A DNA stretch of 64,000 nt from Lysobacterales bacterium (GCA_022844135.1 JALHMG010000012.1:1-64000); one strand, 5' to 3'; positions 1 to 10,006 are shown, counted from the stretch's first letter. Program-made: numbers and translations. The notes: a model not told the origin generated them from the sequence alone.

Positions 1-150
1 ACGGTAGAAAAACTGCAAACCGCAGCGCTCGATTTTCACGAGGCTCCAGGAGCGCGTGTCGATGAGCCACGCGAAGTAGTTCTTGAAGTCCTCGACCGAC
101 AATCGATCTGGACAGCGATTGAAAAACGCCGCCACGCGCCGCACTGCTGA
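1..150 (-). pseudogene. tyrosine recombinase (integrase) N-terminal fragment, runs off window
   Basis: Reading leftward, the minus strand encodes AVRRVAAFFNRCPDRLSVED followed by a segment containing YFAWLIDTRSWSLVKIE and CGLQFFYR. This resembles the SAM-like core-binding (N-terminal) domain of phage-type tyrosine recombinases, the kind that often travel with IS91-like elements. No start codon belonging to such a protein is present. The similarity simply begins where the RHS-like reading frame ends (about base 145), in a different frame. The catalytic C-terminal domain, if it exists, lies outside the window. I read it as a 5'-truncated gene joined to the RHS remnant by insertion or recombination. 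Confidence 0.6.
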
Positions 151-1264
151 GCACGCGGCCGACGGGGGTGTTGTCGATCCAGATGATCTCCTCGAAGCTG
201 AGGCTGGTGCCGCCGCGTAGCGTGGCGATGACCTGGCCGCTCTCATCGTACATCTGGCCGAAGAGTCCGCTGGTGGCCCAATCGCCGCTCGCGCTGGGCA
301 ATGCCGGCGCCGGGGCGCCGCTGCTGCCGAGCACGCGTTCGCCGCGGCCGTTGTAGTTCGCGCGCTGCTGCGCGCTGCCGCCGGTGCCGATGGCGGTCAG
401 GCAATTGCGCGCATCGAAGCTCGCCGTGTCGGTCTCGAAGCCGGGCACGCCGGTCAGTGTGTTGCCGACCGCATCGAAGCTGCGCGCCGCGCTGCCGACT
501 TGCGTCAGGCGATGGCTGGTGCCGGGATAGGTGTAGCTGGTGACCGTCGGCGTGCTGCCGGCCGGGAACGCGACGCTGTGGCTCAAGCGATTGCCGGTCG
601 CGTCGTAGGTAAACGCTTCGATCAGCGCAGCGTTCTGATCGCGCACTTCGTTCAAACAATCGAGCCGGTCGTAACCCAGGTTCTGCGTCCCTTCGCTGGC
701 GCTGGCCACTTGCGTGATGTTGCCCACCTCGTTGGTGCTGAAATCATAGTCCAGCGCCGTGCCTTGCACCGCATCCGGCCAGTAGTTCTGATCCCAGCTC
801 TTGGCTAAAGTTTGGCCGGGTAAGCTGATCTGCCCGATCGGGCCGAACGGCAGGTAGCTGACGCCGCTGACGAGCGTGAGCGCGAAGCTGTCGCGGCTTA
901 AGTTTACGCTGGCGATACGCCCTTGCGTGTCGCGGGTGTAGTCGACCACGAGACCTGAGGGATAGGTCATCGAGATCAGCCGATCGGCGCTGTTGTAGCG
1001 GTATTTCACGTACGGCTCGTACTCGATGCGCGTGATCGCGTCCGACGTATTCGGTGTGCCATCGACATTGGTGCGAACGGTGCGGCTCAGCAGCCGGCCG
1101 CGCGGGTGATACACGAGGGGCCAGGTGACGCTGGCGATGGAGACGTCGTAGCCGGACAAGATGTAGGTGAAGGTGTGTTTGTCGGTGCCGCGGGCGTGTT
1201 CGGATGACTTGGCCAAACCTCCGCTGGTTGATTTTGCAATCTTGGAACATCTCTTCAGCGCACG
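146..1264 (-). pseudogene. RHS/YD-repeat protein remnant (RHS core region)
   Basis: One minus-strand frame stays open for about 370 codons and shows RHS/YD-repeat features: YKYRYNSADRLISM-like and YTRDTQGRI segments, FTYDATGNRL, RSFDAVGNTLTG, SFDARNCLTAIG, NYNGRGERVL, QMYDESGQVIA and finally EEIIWIDNTPVGRV. In intact RHS proteins that last segment directly precedes the DHLGTPR-type core motif and a variable toxin tip. Here the core motif and tip are missing: the frame runs into a recombinase-like sequence at about 145. The 5' side has an in-frame stop at 1265-1267 and no plausible ATG, whereas RHS proteins are normally over 1000 residues. It is a fragment of a polymorphic-toxin gene, probably not expressed. 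Confidence 0.75.
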
Positions 1265-1574
1265 TCATCGCAAATTTGCGCCGACAGGCACCATCGCTGA
1301 GTCAAGAAGCGCATGCGCAAGCTGCTTGCGCAGCGATCATTGCCGTTTACCTGCAGACGATCCCAGCGTTGCGGGCGGTCGAAAGCAACCAGGGGCGGCG
1401 GATGCAGGCGTCTTCGACGCCCGCTGGGAACGACGCACCGCTGCTGTGCTGCAGCATCGTCAATCAATGGCACACGCCCTTCACGTACGCGACAGCCAGC
1501 TGGAATCGGGGTAGCCTGGGTCCCGGGGACTCAGGCTGCTCGGGTCGGTTGTGTTCGGATTGGGGGAGACGACG
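1265..1574. other. intergenic stretch, no gene recognised
   Basis: About 310 bases between the RHS remnant and the giant secreted protein. Open frames crossing it have no recognisable protein features. It should contain the promoter of the downstream gene, but no convincing -35/-10 pair could be picked by eye. A GGGGGAG ribosome-binding site lies at its right end (1562-1568). Confidence 0.4.
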
Positions 1575-4500
1575 ATGCGTGGTGCGATATCGGGGGATGG
1601 GTCTTGGGCGTTTGCCCGACGTGCGTGGTTGGTGTTGTTGTTATCGGTTGGTTCGACTGCATGGGCGCAGAACGTTACTGTCAACCCGGGCGCCGGTAGC
1701 TACGCGACGTTGGCGGATGCGTTCACCGCGATCAATGCGGGCACGCACACGGGCGCGTTGACGGTGAGCATCGTCGGCGATACGACTGAACCGGCGGCTG
1801 GCGCGATTTTGAACGCCAGCGGCAGTGGCGCGGCGTCATACACCAGTATTGCGATTACACCCACCGGCGCGCGGACGATCAGCGGCGCAGCAACAGCAGG
1901 CTCGCCGCTGATTGATTTGAATGGCGCCGACAATGTCACGATCGATGGCCTCAACAGCAGCGGCAATTCGCTGACCATCGCTAACACCACCGTCTCTAAC
2001 ACCTCCGGCACGTCGACCATTCGATTCATTGGTGGCGCGACCAGCAACACCATCACCAACGCGAATATCCAAGGTTCGGGGACGATGTCGGTGGCGAACA
2101 ACGGCGCGGTCATTTTCTTCTCGACCGATGCGGTTACCGCGAACGGCAACGACAACAACACGATCTCCAACAACAACATCGGTCCAGCCGGCGCCAATCT
2201 GCCGACCAAGGGCATCCTCTGCAATGGCAGCGCCTCGACGGCCGCGATCGGCAATAGCGGCAACATCGTCAACAACAACAATGTGTTCGATTTCTTCGGC
2301 GCTGCAGTCACCAGTTCCGGCATCGCCAGCAATGGCGGCTGCAGTGCCTGGACCATCACCAACAATCGCCTGTACCAGACCGCGACGCGAACCTGGACGA
2401 CCGGCTCGCTGCATGTGGGTATCGACATTCGGCCGGCCACCGCGACCAGTGGCGCGCAAGGGTTCACCATCACCGGCAATACGATCGGATTTGCCTCCAA
2501 TACCCAGACCGGCACTTACACGTTGACCGGCACCGGTACGGGCGCAAAGTTCATCGGCATCCTGTTCAATGGCATTTCGACCGGCGCCGCGACCACGATC
2601 AACAACAACACGGTGGCCGGCGTCAGCATGACCGGGGTCACGGGTTCTGGCACGAGCACCAGCAGCCCATTCACCGGCATCCTGTTCCAGGAAGGAAACG
2701 GGACGACCAATGGCAACACCATTGGCAGTTTGTCTGCGAGCAATTCGCTGGTGTTCTCGACAACCACGACCTCGGCAACGGATGTCTACGGCATCTACAA
2801 CTTCTCGTCCAACGCCTGGACCTCGAATAACAACAACATTGGTGGTCTGTCGGTGACCAACCTCGGCGCGTCTGGCACCTTCTTGGTGTGGGGAATGCGC
2901 GCAAACACCGGCTCGGCTGTGACGTGGACGGCGACCGGCAACACCATCGGCGGTACGCCGGCCAATTCCATCCAGCTCAGCGCGACCGGCACAGCATCGC
3001 AGTTGGTTGGTCTGTTTACCGGTAACGCGCCCGCTGTTTTGACCGCCAACACCGTCAGAAATCTGACGTCGAATATCGGAACGGGCACCACGTCAAGCGC
3101 TTCGGTCATCGGCATCAACATCACGGCGACCACGCCGAGTCACACGGTGTCACGCAACATCATCAGTACTTTGACCAACACCAATGGGAGCGCCGCATCG
3201 GTTGTGACCGGCATCCAATTCACCGGGTCGACCGCGAACATTGTCGAGCGCAATCTGATCTACGACCTGAGGGCCGCCACCAATTCGGCCTCTGGTGAGG
3301 TCAACGGCATCCGTGTTGCCGGCGGTACGACCAACTACCGAAACAATATGATTGCGCTGGGTGCCAATGTCGCCAACGCACTTGGCGCTGCCGCGACCAA
3401 CTCCAGTACCGCCGGCATCAACGGCATCAACGGCGCACTGGGCACCGATAGTTTCTTCCACAACAGCGTCTATATCGGCGGCACCGCCACCGCTGGGACG
3501 GGCGCCTCGTTTGCATTCAACGGCACGCAGACGGTCAACACGCGCAGCGTCCGCAACAATATCTTCTTCAATGCGCGCACCAACGCCGGTGCGACCGGCA
3601 AACACTACGCCGTGAAAATCAACGGCACGACGCCCAATCCAACGGGGCTGACGATCAACAACAACGTCTACTTCGCCAACGGCACCGGCGGCGTATTCGG
3701 TTTCTTCAACTCGGCGGATGTCGCCAACATCGCCGCGTGGCGGGTTGCCGTCGGCCAAGATTCGGGCAGCTTCGAGAGCAACCCACAGTTCAATGATCCG
3801 ACGAACGCCGTCCCTGACCTGCATCTGCATCCCACCAACCCCACCGTGGCGGAGAGCAATGGCACCGACGTCGGTGTTATCGATGATTTCGATGGGCAGG
3901 TTCGCAGCGGCTTGACGCCGGTCGATATCGGCGCCGACGCTGGTAACTTCAACGGCATCGATTTGGCCGGGCCGGCGATCAGCTACTCGGCGTTCGCCAA
4001 TACCCTGCTGACCAGCGATCGCACGCTGGCCGTGACCATCACCGACATCACCGGCGTGGCCACAGGCGGTCTGGCGCCGCGCATCTACTATCGCAAGAAC
4101 GCCGGCGCGTATTTCTCCCAAGCGTGTGCGCTCGCCAGCGGCACCGTCAACAACGGCAATTGGGACTGCACGGTCAATAACACTGACATGGGCGGCGTGG
4201 TCGCCTCCGATCAGATCGGTTATTTCGTGATCGCACAAGACACGCCGGGCAACGTCTCCTCCAATCCTGCTGGCGCGATTGCGGCCAACGTCAATACGGT
4301 CACCACACCGCCAACGCCCAACAGCTACCTGATCTCGCCGCCAATCTCAGGCATCAGAACCGTTTGCGCGGCAGGCTGTGACTTCACCAGCTTGACGGGC
4401 GCTGCCGGTGTGTTCAGGGCGATCAACGACAGCGTTGTGACTGGCAACGTCGAGATCCAGATCGCTGGCGATCTGGTCGAAGACGGCACGAACGGCCTCA

Positions 4501-7500
4501 ACGCGCTCGTTGAGCAGCCTGCTGCCAGCAATTTCACCGTGAGGATGTATCCCACCGGCGCACCGCGATCCATCACAGGCGCATTCAACGGCGCGTTGAT
4601 TCGCATGCGCGGTTCGAGCCGCGTCACCATCGATGGATCGCTGGGTGGCGTTGGAACCGACCGCAGTCTCACGATCACCAATACCAGCGTGACGACGCCG
4701 AGCGTCATTCTGTTCGGCTCTATCGGCACCGCGCCGATCACCGGTAACACGTTGAAGAACTGCGTCGTGATCAACGGCGTGAATACCAGTTCTGCCATCC
4801 TCATCTCGGATGCGACCACGGTCGGCAACGCCGGATTCTTCTCGAACATCACGATTCAGAACAACGACGTTCAGCGGGCTTTTGTCGGCGTCTTCGCAAA
4901 CGGCGGCAGCACGCCGCAGAACGGCTCGAATCTGGTCTACACGCAAAACAAGCTCGACACGACGGGCGCGAACGCGATCCGCAACGTTGGTCTGTACATG
5001 CAGGGCGTCAGCGGCGCGACGGTCAGCCAGAACACGGTTGGCAACTTCAGCAACGGCGAGGGCGAGAACGACACCGGAATCTGGTTGGCGACCGGAACTG
5101 GCAACGCCACGGTATCCGGCAATACCGTCACCAATCTGGGCATGACATTGACGTCGGCGTTCGCGCCGATTGGTATTCGCGAGTCCTCCGGGCTTGCCGC
5201 ATCCGGCAACAACATCGCAGGCAACACGATAACCAACCTGTCGACGACTGGCGGTTTCAATCTTCGCGGAATTGCCACCAGCAGCACGGGCATCACCATT
5301 CAAGGCAACCGGATACAGGGCATCCTCAACAATAGTACGGGCACCTTCGGCGCTTTCGGTATCGATGTGACCGCTGGAAACGACTTGGTGATCCGGAACA
5401 ATTTCGTCAGCGACGTGAATCACAATATGTCTGGCGGCGCGGCTTTCACTCCGGACTTCGGTGTCATCGGTATTCGCTTGGGCGCGGGGACAGGTCACCG
5501 CGTGTACCACAATTCGGTCAACCTCTTCGGTCCGCACCCGGGCACGGCGACAACGAGCCTGTTGTCGGCGGCGTTCTCCATCAGCTCGACGTCTCAGACC
5601 GGCATCGACGTCCGCAACAACATTTTTGCGAACAACATCACGGGCGGCACCACGTCCATTGCCCACGTATCTGTATTCCTGCCGAGTGGCGGGACCTCGG
5701 CGATGAATCTGACCTGGAACAACAATGCCTATTACTTCGGCACAGATGCCGCGCGGCAAGGTGTGGCACAGGTGGGCACTACTGCAGGAACCACCTTCTT
5801 CACGACGCTACCTGCCCTGACTGCCTACACCAGCACGCTGTCGGCGAGCGGAAACAACGACAATGCGTCCATTGCGGCGACATCGGCGGTGCCGTTCGTT
5901 TCCGCAACCGATCTCCACTTGTCGGCTCCATTGCCCGTGCAGGGCGTGCCTATCGCCAGTGTGCTGACCGATATCGATGGCGATCCGCGTTCCGCGACGG
6001 CACCGGACATCGGCGCTGACGAGTTGCCGAGAGGCAATCTCACGATCACGCCGAGCGCGGTGAACTTTGGCAATCAACTGGTCGGCACCACCAGCGCCGG
6101 TTTCACAGTCACGCTGGGCAACAATGGCGCCGCATCGCTGATTGTCGATCCGCTCACGGCCGCTGCTGCGCCGTTTGCGCGCTCGGGCGGCACCTGCAGT
6201 GCGCCGCCCATCACCATTGCAGCGGGTGCCAATTGCACGGTGATCTACACCTTCTCGCCGACCGCGACCGGACCGGCCGCGCAAAACTTGACGGTCACAT
6301 CCAGCGGTTCTGGCAGCGGCACGATTGCACTGTCTGGTGTGGGCATTCAAGGCAATCTGGTGATTGCTGGCAGCCCCGTGGCGTTCGGCAGTCAGTTGGT
6401 GGGAACCACCAGTGCCGCGCAAACGGTAACGCTGAGCAACACCGGCACAGCCAGCTTGCAGGTCACCGCGCTCACGGCGGCAACAGCGCCCTTCGCGCGC
6501 GACGGCGGTACCTGCTCGAGTGTGCCGATCACGATCGCCGCCGGCACCGAATGCACGCTCACATACACCTTCGCGCCGGCCGCAATCGGTCCTGCCAATC
6601 AGTTGCTCACTGTCACCGCCGATGCTCCGGGCAGTGGCACGATCGAACTCTCTGGCACCGGCGTGCAGGGCAATCTGACGATCGCGCCGAATGCGGTGAA
6701 CTTTGGCGATCAAGACGTGGGCACCACCAGCGCGGAGCAAACGGTGACCCTGGGCAACAATGGCACCGCGCCCTTGAACGTGACGACGCTGACGGCGGCA
6801 TCCGCGCCGTTTGCGCGCACCAACACGGGCACGTGTTCGGCGGTTCCGATCACGATCAATCCGGGTTCGACTTGCACGCTGACTTACACCTTCGCGCCGA
6901 CCGCAACCGGCGCGGCGAATCAATCGTTGACGGTGACTTCAAGCGGAACCGGAAGCGGCACGATCGCGCTCTCCGGCACTGGCGTGCAGGGCAATCTGAC
7001 GATCACGCCGAGCGCGGTGAATTTCGGCAATCAGGACGTCGGCACCACCAGCGCCGAGCAGACGGTCACCCTGGGCAACAACGGCACGGCGGCATTGAAC
7101 GTGACGGCACTGACTGCCGCGACAGCGCCGTTCGCGCGCACCAACAGCGGCACGTGTTCGGCAGTTCCGATCACCATCAACCCCGGCACGAGTTGCACGT
7201 TGACCTACACCTTCGCACCGACGGTGTCGGGGGCTGCAAACCAGTCGCTGACGGTGACCTCCAGCGGAACGGGCAGCGGTTCGATTGCGCTGTCGGGGAA
7301 CGGAGTGGCCGGCGCTTTCAGCGTGACGCCCAATCCGGTGGCGTTCGGCAATCAGTTGGTCGGAACCAGCAGCGCGACGCAAACCGTGACCTTGAGCAAC
7401 ACCGGTACCGGCTCGCTGCAGGTGACGGCATTGCCGGCGCCGACGGCGCCGTTCGTGCGCAGCGGGGGAACCTGCGGCGCGACGCCGTTTACGTTGACGC

Positions 7501-9965
7501 CTTCCGGCACCTGCACCGCGATTTACCGCTTCGATCCGACGGCGGCGGGGGCTGCAAGCCAGAACATTGCGATCGAGTCCATTCCAGGCGGCACGACCAC
7601 GCTGGTGCTTAACGGTACCGGCGTGCAGGGCAATCTTGCGATCACGGGTAGCCCGGTGAACTTCGGTAATCAATTGCTCGGCACAACAAGTGCTGCACAG
7701 ACTGTGACCCTGAGCAACACCGGTACGGCAAGCCTGGATGTCACCGCGTTGACCGCGGCCGCCGCACCGTTCGCGCGTGCTGGCGGTAGCTGCAGTAATG
7801 TGCCGATCACGATTGCGGCGGGCACCAATTGCACGTTGACCTACACGTTTGCGCCCACTGCATTGGGAGCAGCAAACCAGTCGCTCACTGTCACCGCTGA
7901 TTCTCCGGGCAGTGGCACGATCGAACTCTCTGGCACCGGCGTGCAGGGCAATCTGACGATCGCGCCGAATGCGGTGAACTTTGGCGACCAAGCCGTGGGC
8001 ACCACCAGCGCGGAGCAAACGGTGACCCTGGGCAACAATGGCACCGCGCCCTTGAACGTGACGACGCTGACGGCGGCATCCGCGCCGTTTGCGCGCACCA
8101 ACACGGGCACGTGTTCGGCGGTTCCGATCACGATCAATCCGGGTTCGACTTGCACGCTGACTTACACCTTCGCGCCGACCGCAACCGGCGCGGCGAATCA
8201 ATCGTTGACGGTGACTTCAAGCGGAACCGGAAGCGGCACGATCGCGCTCTCCGGCACTGGCGTGCAGGGCAATCTGACGATCACGCCGAGCGCGGTGAAT
8301 TTCGGCAATCAGGACGTCGGCACCACCAGCGCCGAGCAGACGGTCACCCTGGGCAACAACGGCACGGCGGCATTGAACGTGACGGCACTGACTGCCGCGA
8401 CAGCGCCGTTCGCGCGCACCAACAGCGGCACGTGTTCGGCAGTTCCGATCACCATCAACCCCGGCACGAGTTGCACGTTGACCTACACCTTCGCACCGAC
8501 GGTGTCGGGGGCTGCAAACCAGTCGCTGACGGTGACCTCCAGCGGAACGGGCAGCGGTTCGATTGCGCTGTCGGGGAACGGAGTGGCCGGCGCTTTCAGC
8601 GTGGCGCCAAACCCGGTCGCCTTCGGCGATCAGCTGATCGGCTCGCAAAGCAGCACGCAGACTGTGACGTTCAGCAATACCGGTTCTGGTTCGCTGCAAG
8701 TCACGGCGCTACCGGCGCCGACACCGCCTTTTGTGCGTACTGGCGGAAGCTGCGCGGCACCGCCATTCACCTTGAACGCCACACAGTCGTGTACAGCTGT
8801 TTATCGCTTCGATCCAACCGTCTCCGGGCCGGTTAGTCAGAACCTCGACATCGTGACCAGCCCCGGCGGTACGACCTCATTGGTGCTGACGGGAACGGGC
8901 GTGCAAGGCTTTCTCACGATCATTCCGAGCACCGTGGAGTTCGGCAATGAACCCGTGGGCACGACCAGCACACCCCAGACCGTGACGCTCGGCAACAGCG
9001 GCGACGCGAGTCTTGCTGTCACGGTACTCACGGCAGCGGTCGGGCCGTTCTCCAGGACCGGCGGAACCTGCGCCCTGGCGCCACCGATTACGCTGGCACC
9101 GGAGGCCAGCTGCACGTTGATTTACCGCTTTGCGCCGACAGCGACTGGCGCCGTCGGCCAGGTCTTGACCGTGACTGCCGACGCGCCGGGTAGCGGTACG
9201 ATAACCCTCAACGGCACTGGCACGCCGGCGGCCGACTTGTCGATCAGCAAGACCAGCAATGTGTCGTTGATCGAGTTCGGCTTGATGCAGTACACGCTGG
9301 TTGTCTCCAACACGGGGCCGAGTCCGGTCACCAGTGCCGTAGTGGTAGATAACTTCGCCAGCTCGCTCACCAATGTTGCGTGGAGTTGCGTGGGTGTTTC
9401 TGGCGGCACCTGTGCCGGCAATGGCGCCGGCAACATCAACCGAATGGTCGATTTGCCGGTGGGCGCCTCCGTGGTGTACTCGATCAGCGCGACCGTGGTG
9501 CAACCACTGCCGGCAACAATCAGCAACACCGCCACCGTTGCCGCGCCGTCGGGCGTTACCGAAATCAACACTGCGAACAACACCTCCACCGTCGTCAACA
9601 GCACGGCGCTTTTCAGCAACGGCTTTGAAGCTGCGTCCGTGATTGCCAACGCGGTTGCGCTGCCGAGTCGTGTAGGTGTGCTCTCGTCGCTGGTCATCGC
9701 CCCGGATCGAACGCAGCAGGCTGCGGCGGCGCCAATGCCAGGGGACGTGGCCTTGTATTCGGTGGACGGCTACCTGATCGCGATCCAGGCACGCCGCGTC
9801 GGCTCGCAGGTTCAGGTGCGCATGTTGATCGCGGACGCACGCCGCAATTGGCAGGTTGGCGATTGGTCGACTGTCGACGCCAGCCGCGGTTTGCGCCTCG
9901 AATGGCTGTCAAGACCAGCGGCGAACGGCGGCGTTGAAGTGGTTGCGCAGTTGAGCAACCCCTGA
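1575..9965 (+). CDS. giant secreted beta-helix / choice-of-anchor-D repeat protein
   Basis: About 2796 residues. The ATG at 1575 is preferred over an in-frame ATG 24 bases upstream because GGGGGAG (1562-1568) is well spaced from it. The N-terminus is a signal peptide ending ...GSTAWAQ. Residues about 30-780 and 930-1480 are Asn/Thr/Gly-rich with short NNTI/GNTI rungs typical of right-handed parallel beta-helices. They are separated by an Ig-like stretch. Residues about 1486-2550 are ten units of about 106 residues (VNFGNQLVGTTSA...TVTLGN...CTLTYTFAPTATG...SGSGTIALSG), matching choice-of-anchor-D / ASH-like beta-sandwich repeats. A DUF11-like domain follows (ADLSISKTSN...LVVSNTGPSPV), then LFSNGFE at about 2682 and a further 110-residue unknown tail. 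Probable cell-surface or extracellular adhesin or structural protein. Substrate unknown. Confidence 0.85.
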   Translation: MRGAISGDGSWAFARRAWLVLLLSVGSTAWAQNVTVNPGAGSYATLADAFTAINAGTHTGALTVSIVGDTTEPAAGAILNASGSGAASYTSIAITPTGARTISGAATAGSPLIDLNGADNVTIDGLNSSGNSLTIANTTVSNTSGTSTIRFIGGATSNTITNANIQGSGTMSVANNGAVIFFSTDAVTANGNDNNTISNNNIGPAGANLPTKGILCNGSASTAAIGNSGNIVNNNNVFDFFGAAVTSSGIASNGGCSAWTITNNRLYQTATRTWTTGSLHVGIDIRPATATSGAQGFTITGNTIGFASNTQTGTYTLTGTGTGAKFIGILFNGISTGAATTINNNTVAGVSMTGVTGSGTSTSSPFTGILFQEGNGTTNGNTIGSLSASNSLVFSTTTTSATDVYGIYNFSSNAWTSNNNNIGGLSVTNLGASGTFLVWGMRANTGSAVTWTATGNTIGGTPANSIQLSATGTASQLVGLFTGNAPAVLTANTVRNLTSNIGTGTTSSASVIGINITATTPSHTVSRNIISTLTNTNGSAASVVTGIQFTGSTANIVERNLIYDLRAATNSASGEVNGIRVAGGTTNYRNNMIALGANVANALGAAATNSSTAGINGINGALGTDSFFHNSVYIGGTATAGTGASFAFNGTQTVNTRSVRNNIFFNARTNAGATGKHYAVKINGTTPNPTGLTINNNVYFANGTGGVFGFFNSADVANIAAWRVAVGQDSGSFESNPQFNDPTNAVPDLHLHPTNPTVAESNGTDVGVIDDFDGQVRSGLTPVDIGADAGNFNGIDLAGPAISYSAFANTLLTSDRTLAVTITDITGVATGGLAPRIYYRKNAGAYFSQACALASGTVNNGNWDCTVNNTDMGGVVASDQIGYFVIAQDTPGNVSSNPAGAIAANVNTVTTPPTPNSYLISPPISGIRTVCAAGCDFTSLTGAAGVFRAINDSVVTGNVEIQIAGDLVEDGTNGLNALVEQPAASNFTVRMYPTGAPRSITGAFNGALIRMRGSSRVTIDGSLGGVGTDRSLTITNTSVTTPSVILFGSIGTAPITGNTLKNCVVINGVNTSSAILISDATTVGNAGFFSNITIQNNDVQRAFVGVFANGGSTPQNGSNLVYTQNKLDTTGANAIRNVGLYMQGVSGATVSQNTVGNFSNGEGENDTGIWLATGTGNATVSGNTVTNLGMTLTSAFAPIGIRESSGLAASGNNIAGNTITNLSTTGGFNLRGIATSSTGITIQGNRIQGILNNSTGTFGAFGIDVTAGNDLVIRNNFVSDVNHNMSGGAAFTPDFGVIGIRLGAGTGHRVYHNSVNLFGPHPGTATTSLLSAAFSISSTSQTGIDVRNNIFANNITGGTTSIAHVSVFLPSGGTSAMNLTWNNNAYYFGTDAARQGVAQVGTTAGTTFFTTLPALTAYTSTLSASGNNDNASIAATSAVPFVSATDLHLSAPLPVQGVPIASVLTDIDGDPRSATAPDIGADELPRGNLTITPSAVNFGNQLVGTTSAGFTVTLGNNGAASLIVDPLTAAAAPFARSGGTCSAPPITIAAGANCTVIYTFSPTATGPAAQNLTVTSSGSGSGTIALSGVGIQGNLVIAGSPVAFGSQLVGTTSAAQTVTLSNTGTASLQVTALTAATAPFARDGGTCSSVPITIAAGTECTLTYTFAPAAIGPANQLLTVTADAPGSGTIELSGTGVQGNLTIAPNAVNFGDQDVGTTSAEQTVTLGNNGTAPLNVTTLTAASAPFARTNTGTCSAVPITINPGSTCTLTYTFAPTATGAANQSLTVTSSGTGSGTIALSGTGVQGNLTITPSAVNFGNQDVGTTSAEQTVTLGNNGTAALNVTALTAATAPFARTNSGTCSAVPITINPGTSCTLTYTFAPTVSGAANQSLTVTSSGTGSGSIALSGNGVAGAFSVTPNPVAFGNQLVGTSSATQTVTLSNTGTGSLQVTALPAPTAPFVRSGGTCGATPFTLTPSGTCTAIYRFDPTAAGAASQNIAIESIPGGTTTLVLNGTGVQGNLAITGSPVNFGNQLLGTTSAAQTVTLSNTGTASLDVTALTAAAAPFARAGGSCSNVPITIAAGTNCTLTYTFAPTALGAANQSLTVTADSPGSGTIELSGTGVQGNLTIAPNAVNFGDQAVGTTSAEQTVTLGNNGTAPLNVTTLTAASAPFARTNTGTCSAVPITINPGSTCTLTYTFAPTATGAANQSLTVTSSGTGSGTIALSGTGVQGNLTITPSAVNFGNQDVGTTSAEQTVTLGNNGTAALNVTALTAATAPFARTNSGTCSAVPITINPGTSCTLTYTFAPTVSGAANQSLTVTSSGTGSGSIALSGNGVAGAFSVAPNPVAFGDQLIGSQSSTQTVTFSNTGSGSLQVTALPAPTPPFVRTGGSCAAPPFTLNATQSCTAVYRFDPTVSGPVSQNLDIVTSPGGTTSLVLTGTGVQGFLTIIPSTVEFGNEPVGTTSTPQTVTLGNSGDASLAVTVLTAAVGPFSRTGGTCALAPPITLAPEASCTLIYRFAPTATGAVGQVLTVTADAPGSGTITLNGTGTPAADLSISKTSNVSLIEFGLMQYTLVVSNTGPSPVTSAVVVDNFASSLTNVAWSCVGVSGGTCAGNGAGNINRMVDLPVGASVVYSISATVVQPLPATISNTATVAAPSGVTEINTANNTSTVVNSTALFSNGFEAASVIANAVALPSRVGVLSSLVIAPDRTQQAAAAPMPGDVALYSVDGYLIAIQARRVGSQVQVRMLIADARRNWQVGDWSTVDASRGLRLEWLSRPAANGGVEVVAQLSNP
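6625..7322 (+). repeat. near-identical direct repeat, copy 1
   Basis: About 700 bases nearly identical to 7903-8600, offset by exactly 1278 bases (426 codons), so the frame is kept. The only differences noticed in the core are GATCAAGACG versus GACCAAGCCG near 6707/7985. Identity breaks down just after the GGCGCTTTCAGCGTG segment. Confidence 0.9.
7903..8600 (+). repeat. near-identical direct repeat, copy 2
   Basis: Second copy of the block at 6625-7322 inside the same gene. The much higher identity here than between other repeat units implies a recent duplication or gene conversion. Confidence 0.9.
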
Positions 9966-9975
9966 GGCAATCAGG

Positions 9976-10006
9976 CGGGCCCGCCCGGATTGGGCGGGCT
10001 CGCCTC
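9976..10006 (+). terminator. strong hairpin after the giant secreted protein
   Basis: GGCGGGCCCGCCC and GGGCGGGCTCGCC form a 13-pair stem (one G-T pair) with loop GGATT, ten bases after the stop codon. No T-run follows, so it may act with Rho or mainly as an RNA 3'-end stabiliser. Confidence 0.6.

Larger units (their letters stand above)
6032..9225 (+). repeat. tandem array of ten ~318-bp coding repeats
   Basis: Each unit encodes one choice-of-anchor-D-like domain, beginning GNLTI/GNLVI/AFSV and ending with the G-S-G-T-I-x-L-x-G-x-G strand. Units fall into subtypes by their first strand: TPSAVNFGN, AGSPVAFGS, APNAVNFGD and TPNPVAFGN. The order of subtypes repeats (2-3-4-5, then 6-7-8-9), showing that a four-unit block was duplicated. 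Confidence 0.85.

Noticed and set aside
6233-8836. Plus-strand open frames 6233-7612 and 8111-8836 in another phase of the repeat region
   Set aside because: Products are His/Arg/Gln-rich frame shadows of the choice-of-anchor repeats.
9615-9635. LPXTG or PEP-CTERM type sorting signal in the giant protein
   Set aside because: No LPXTG/PEP motif, no following hydrophobic segment and basic tail; only the NGFE motif is present.
1700-9697. Long minus-strand open frames under the giant secreted protein (for example 3150-4238, 4347-5759, 5808-6923, 6939-8201)
   Set aside because: They mirror the codon pattern of the repeat gene, repeat each other because the gene repeats, and show low-complexity Arg/Gly-rich products without domain features.
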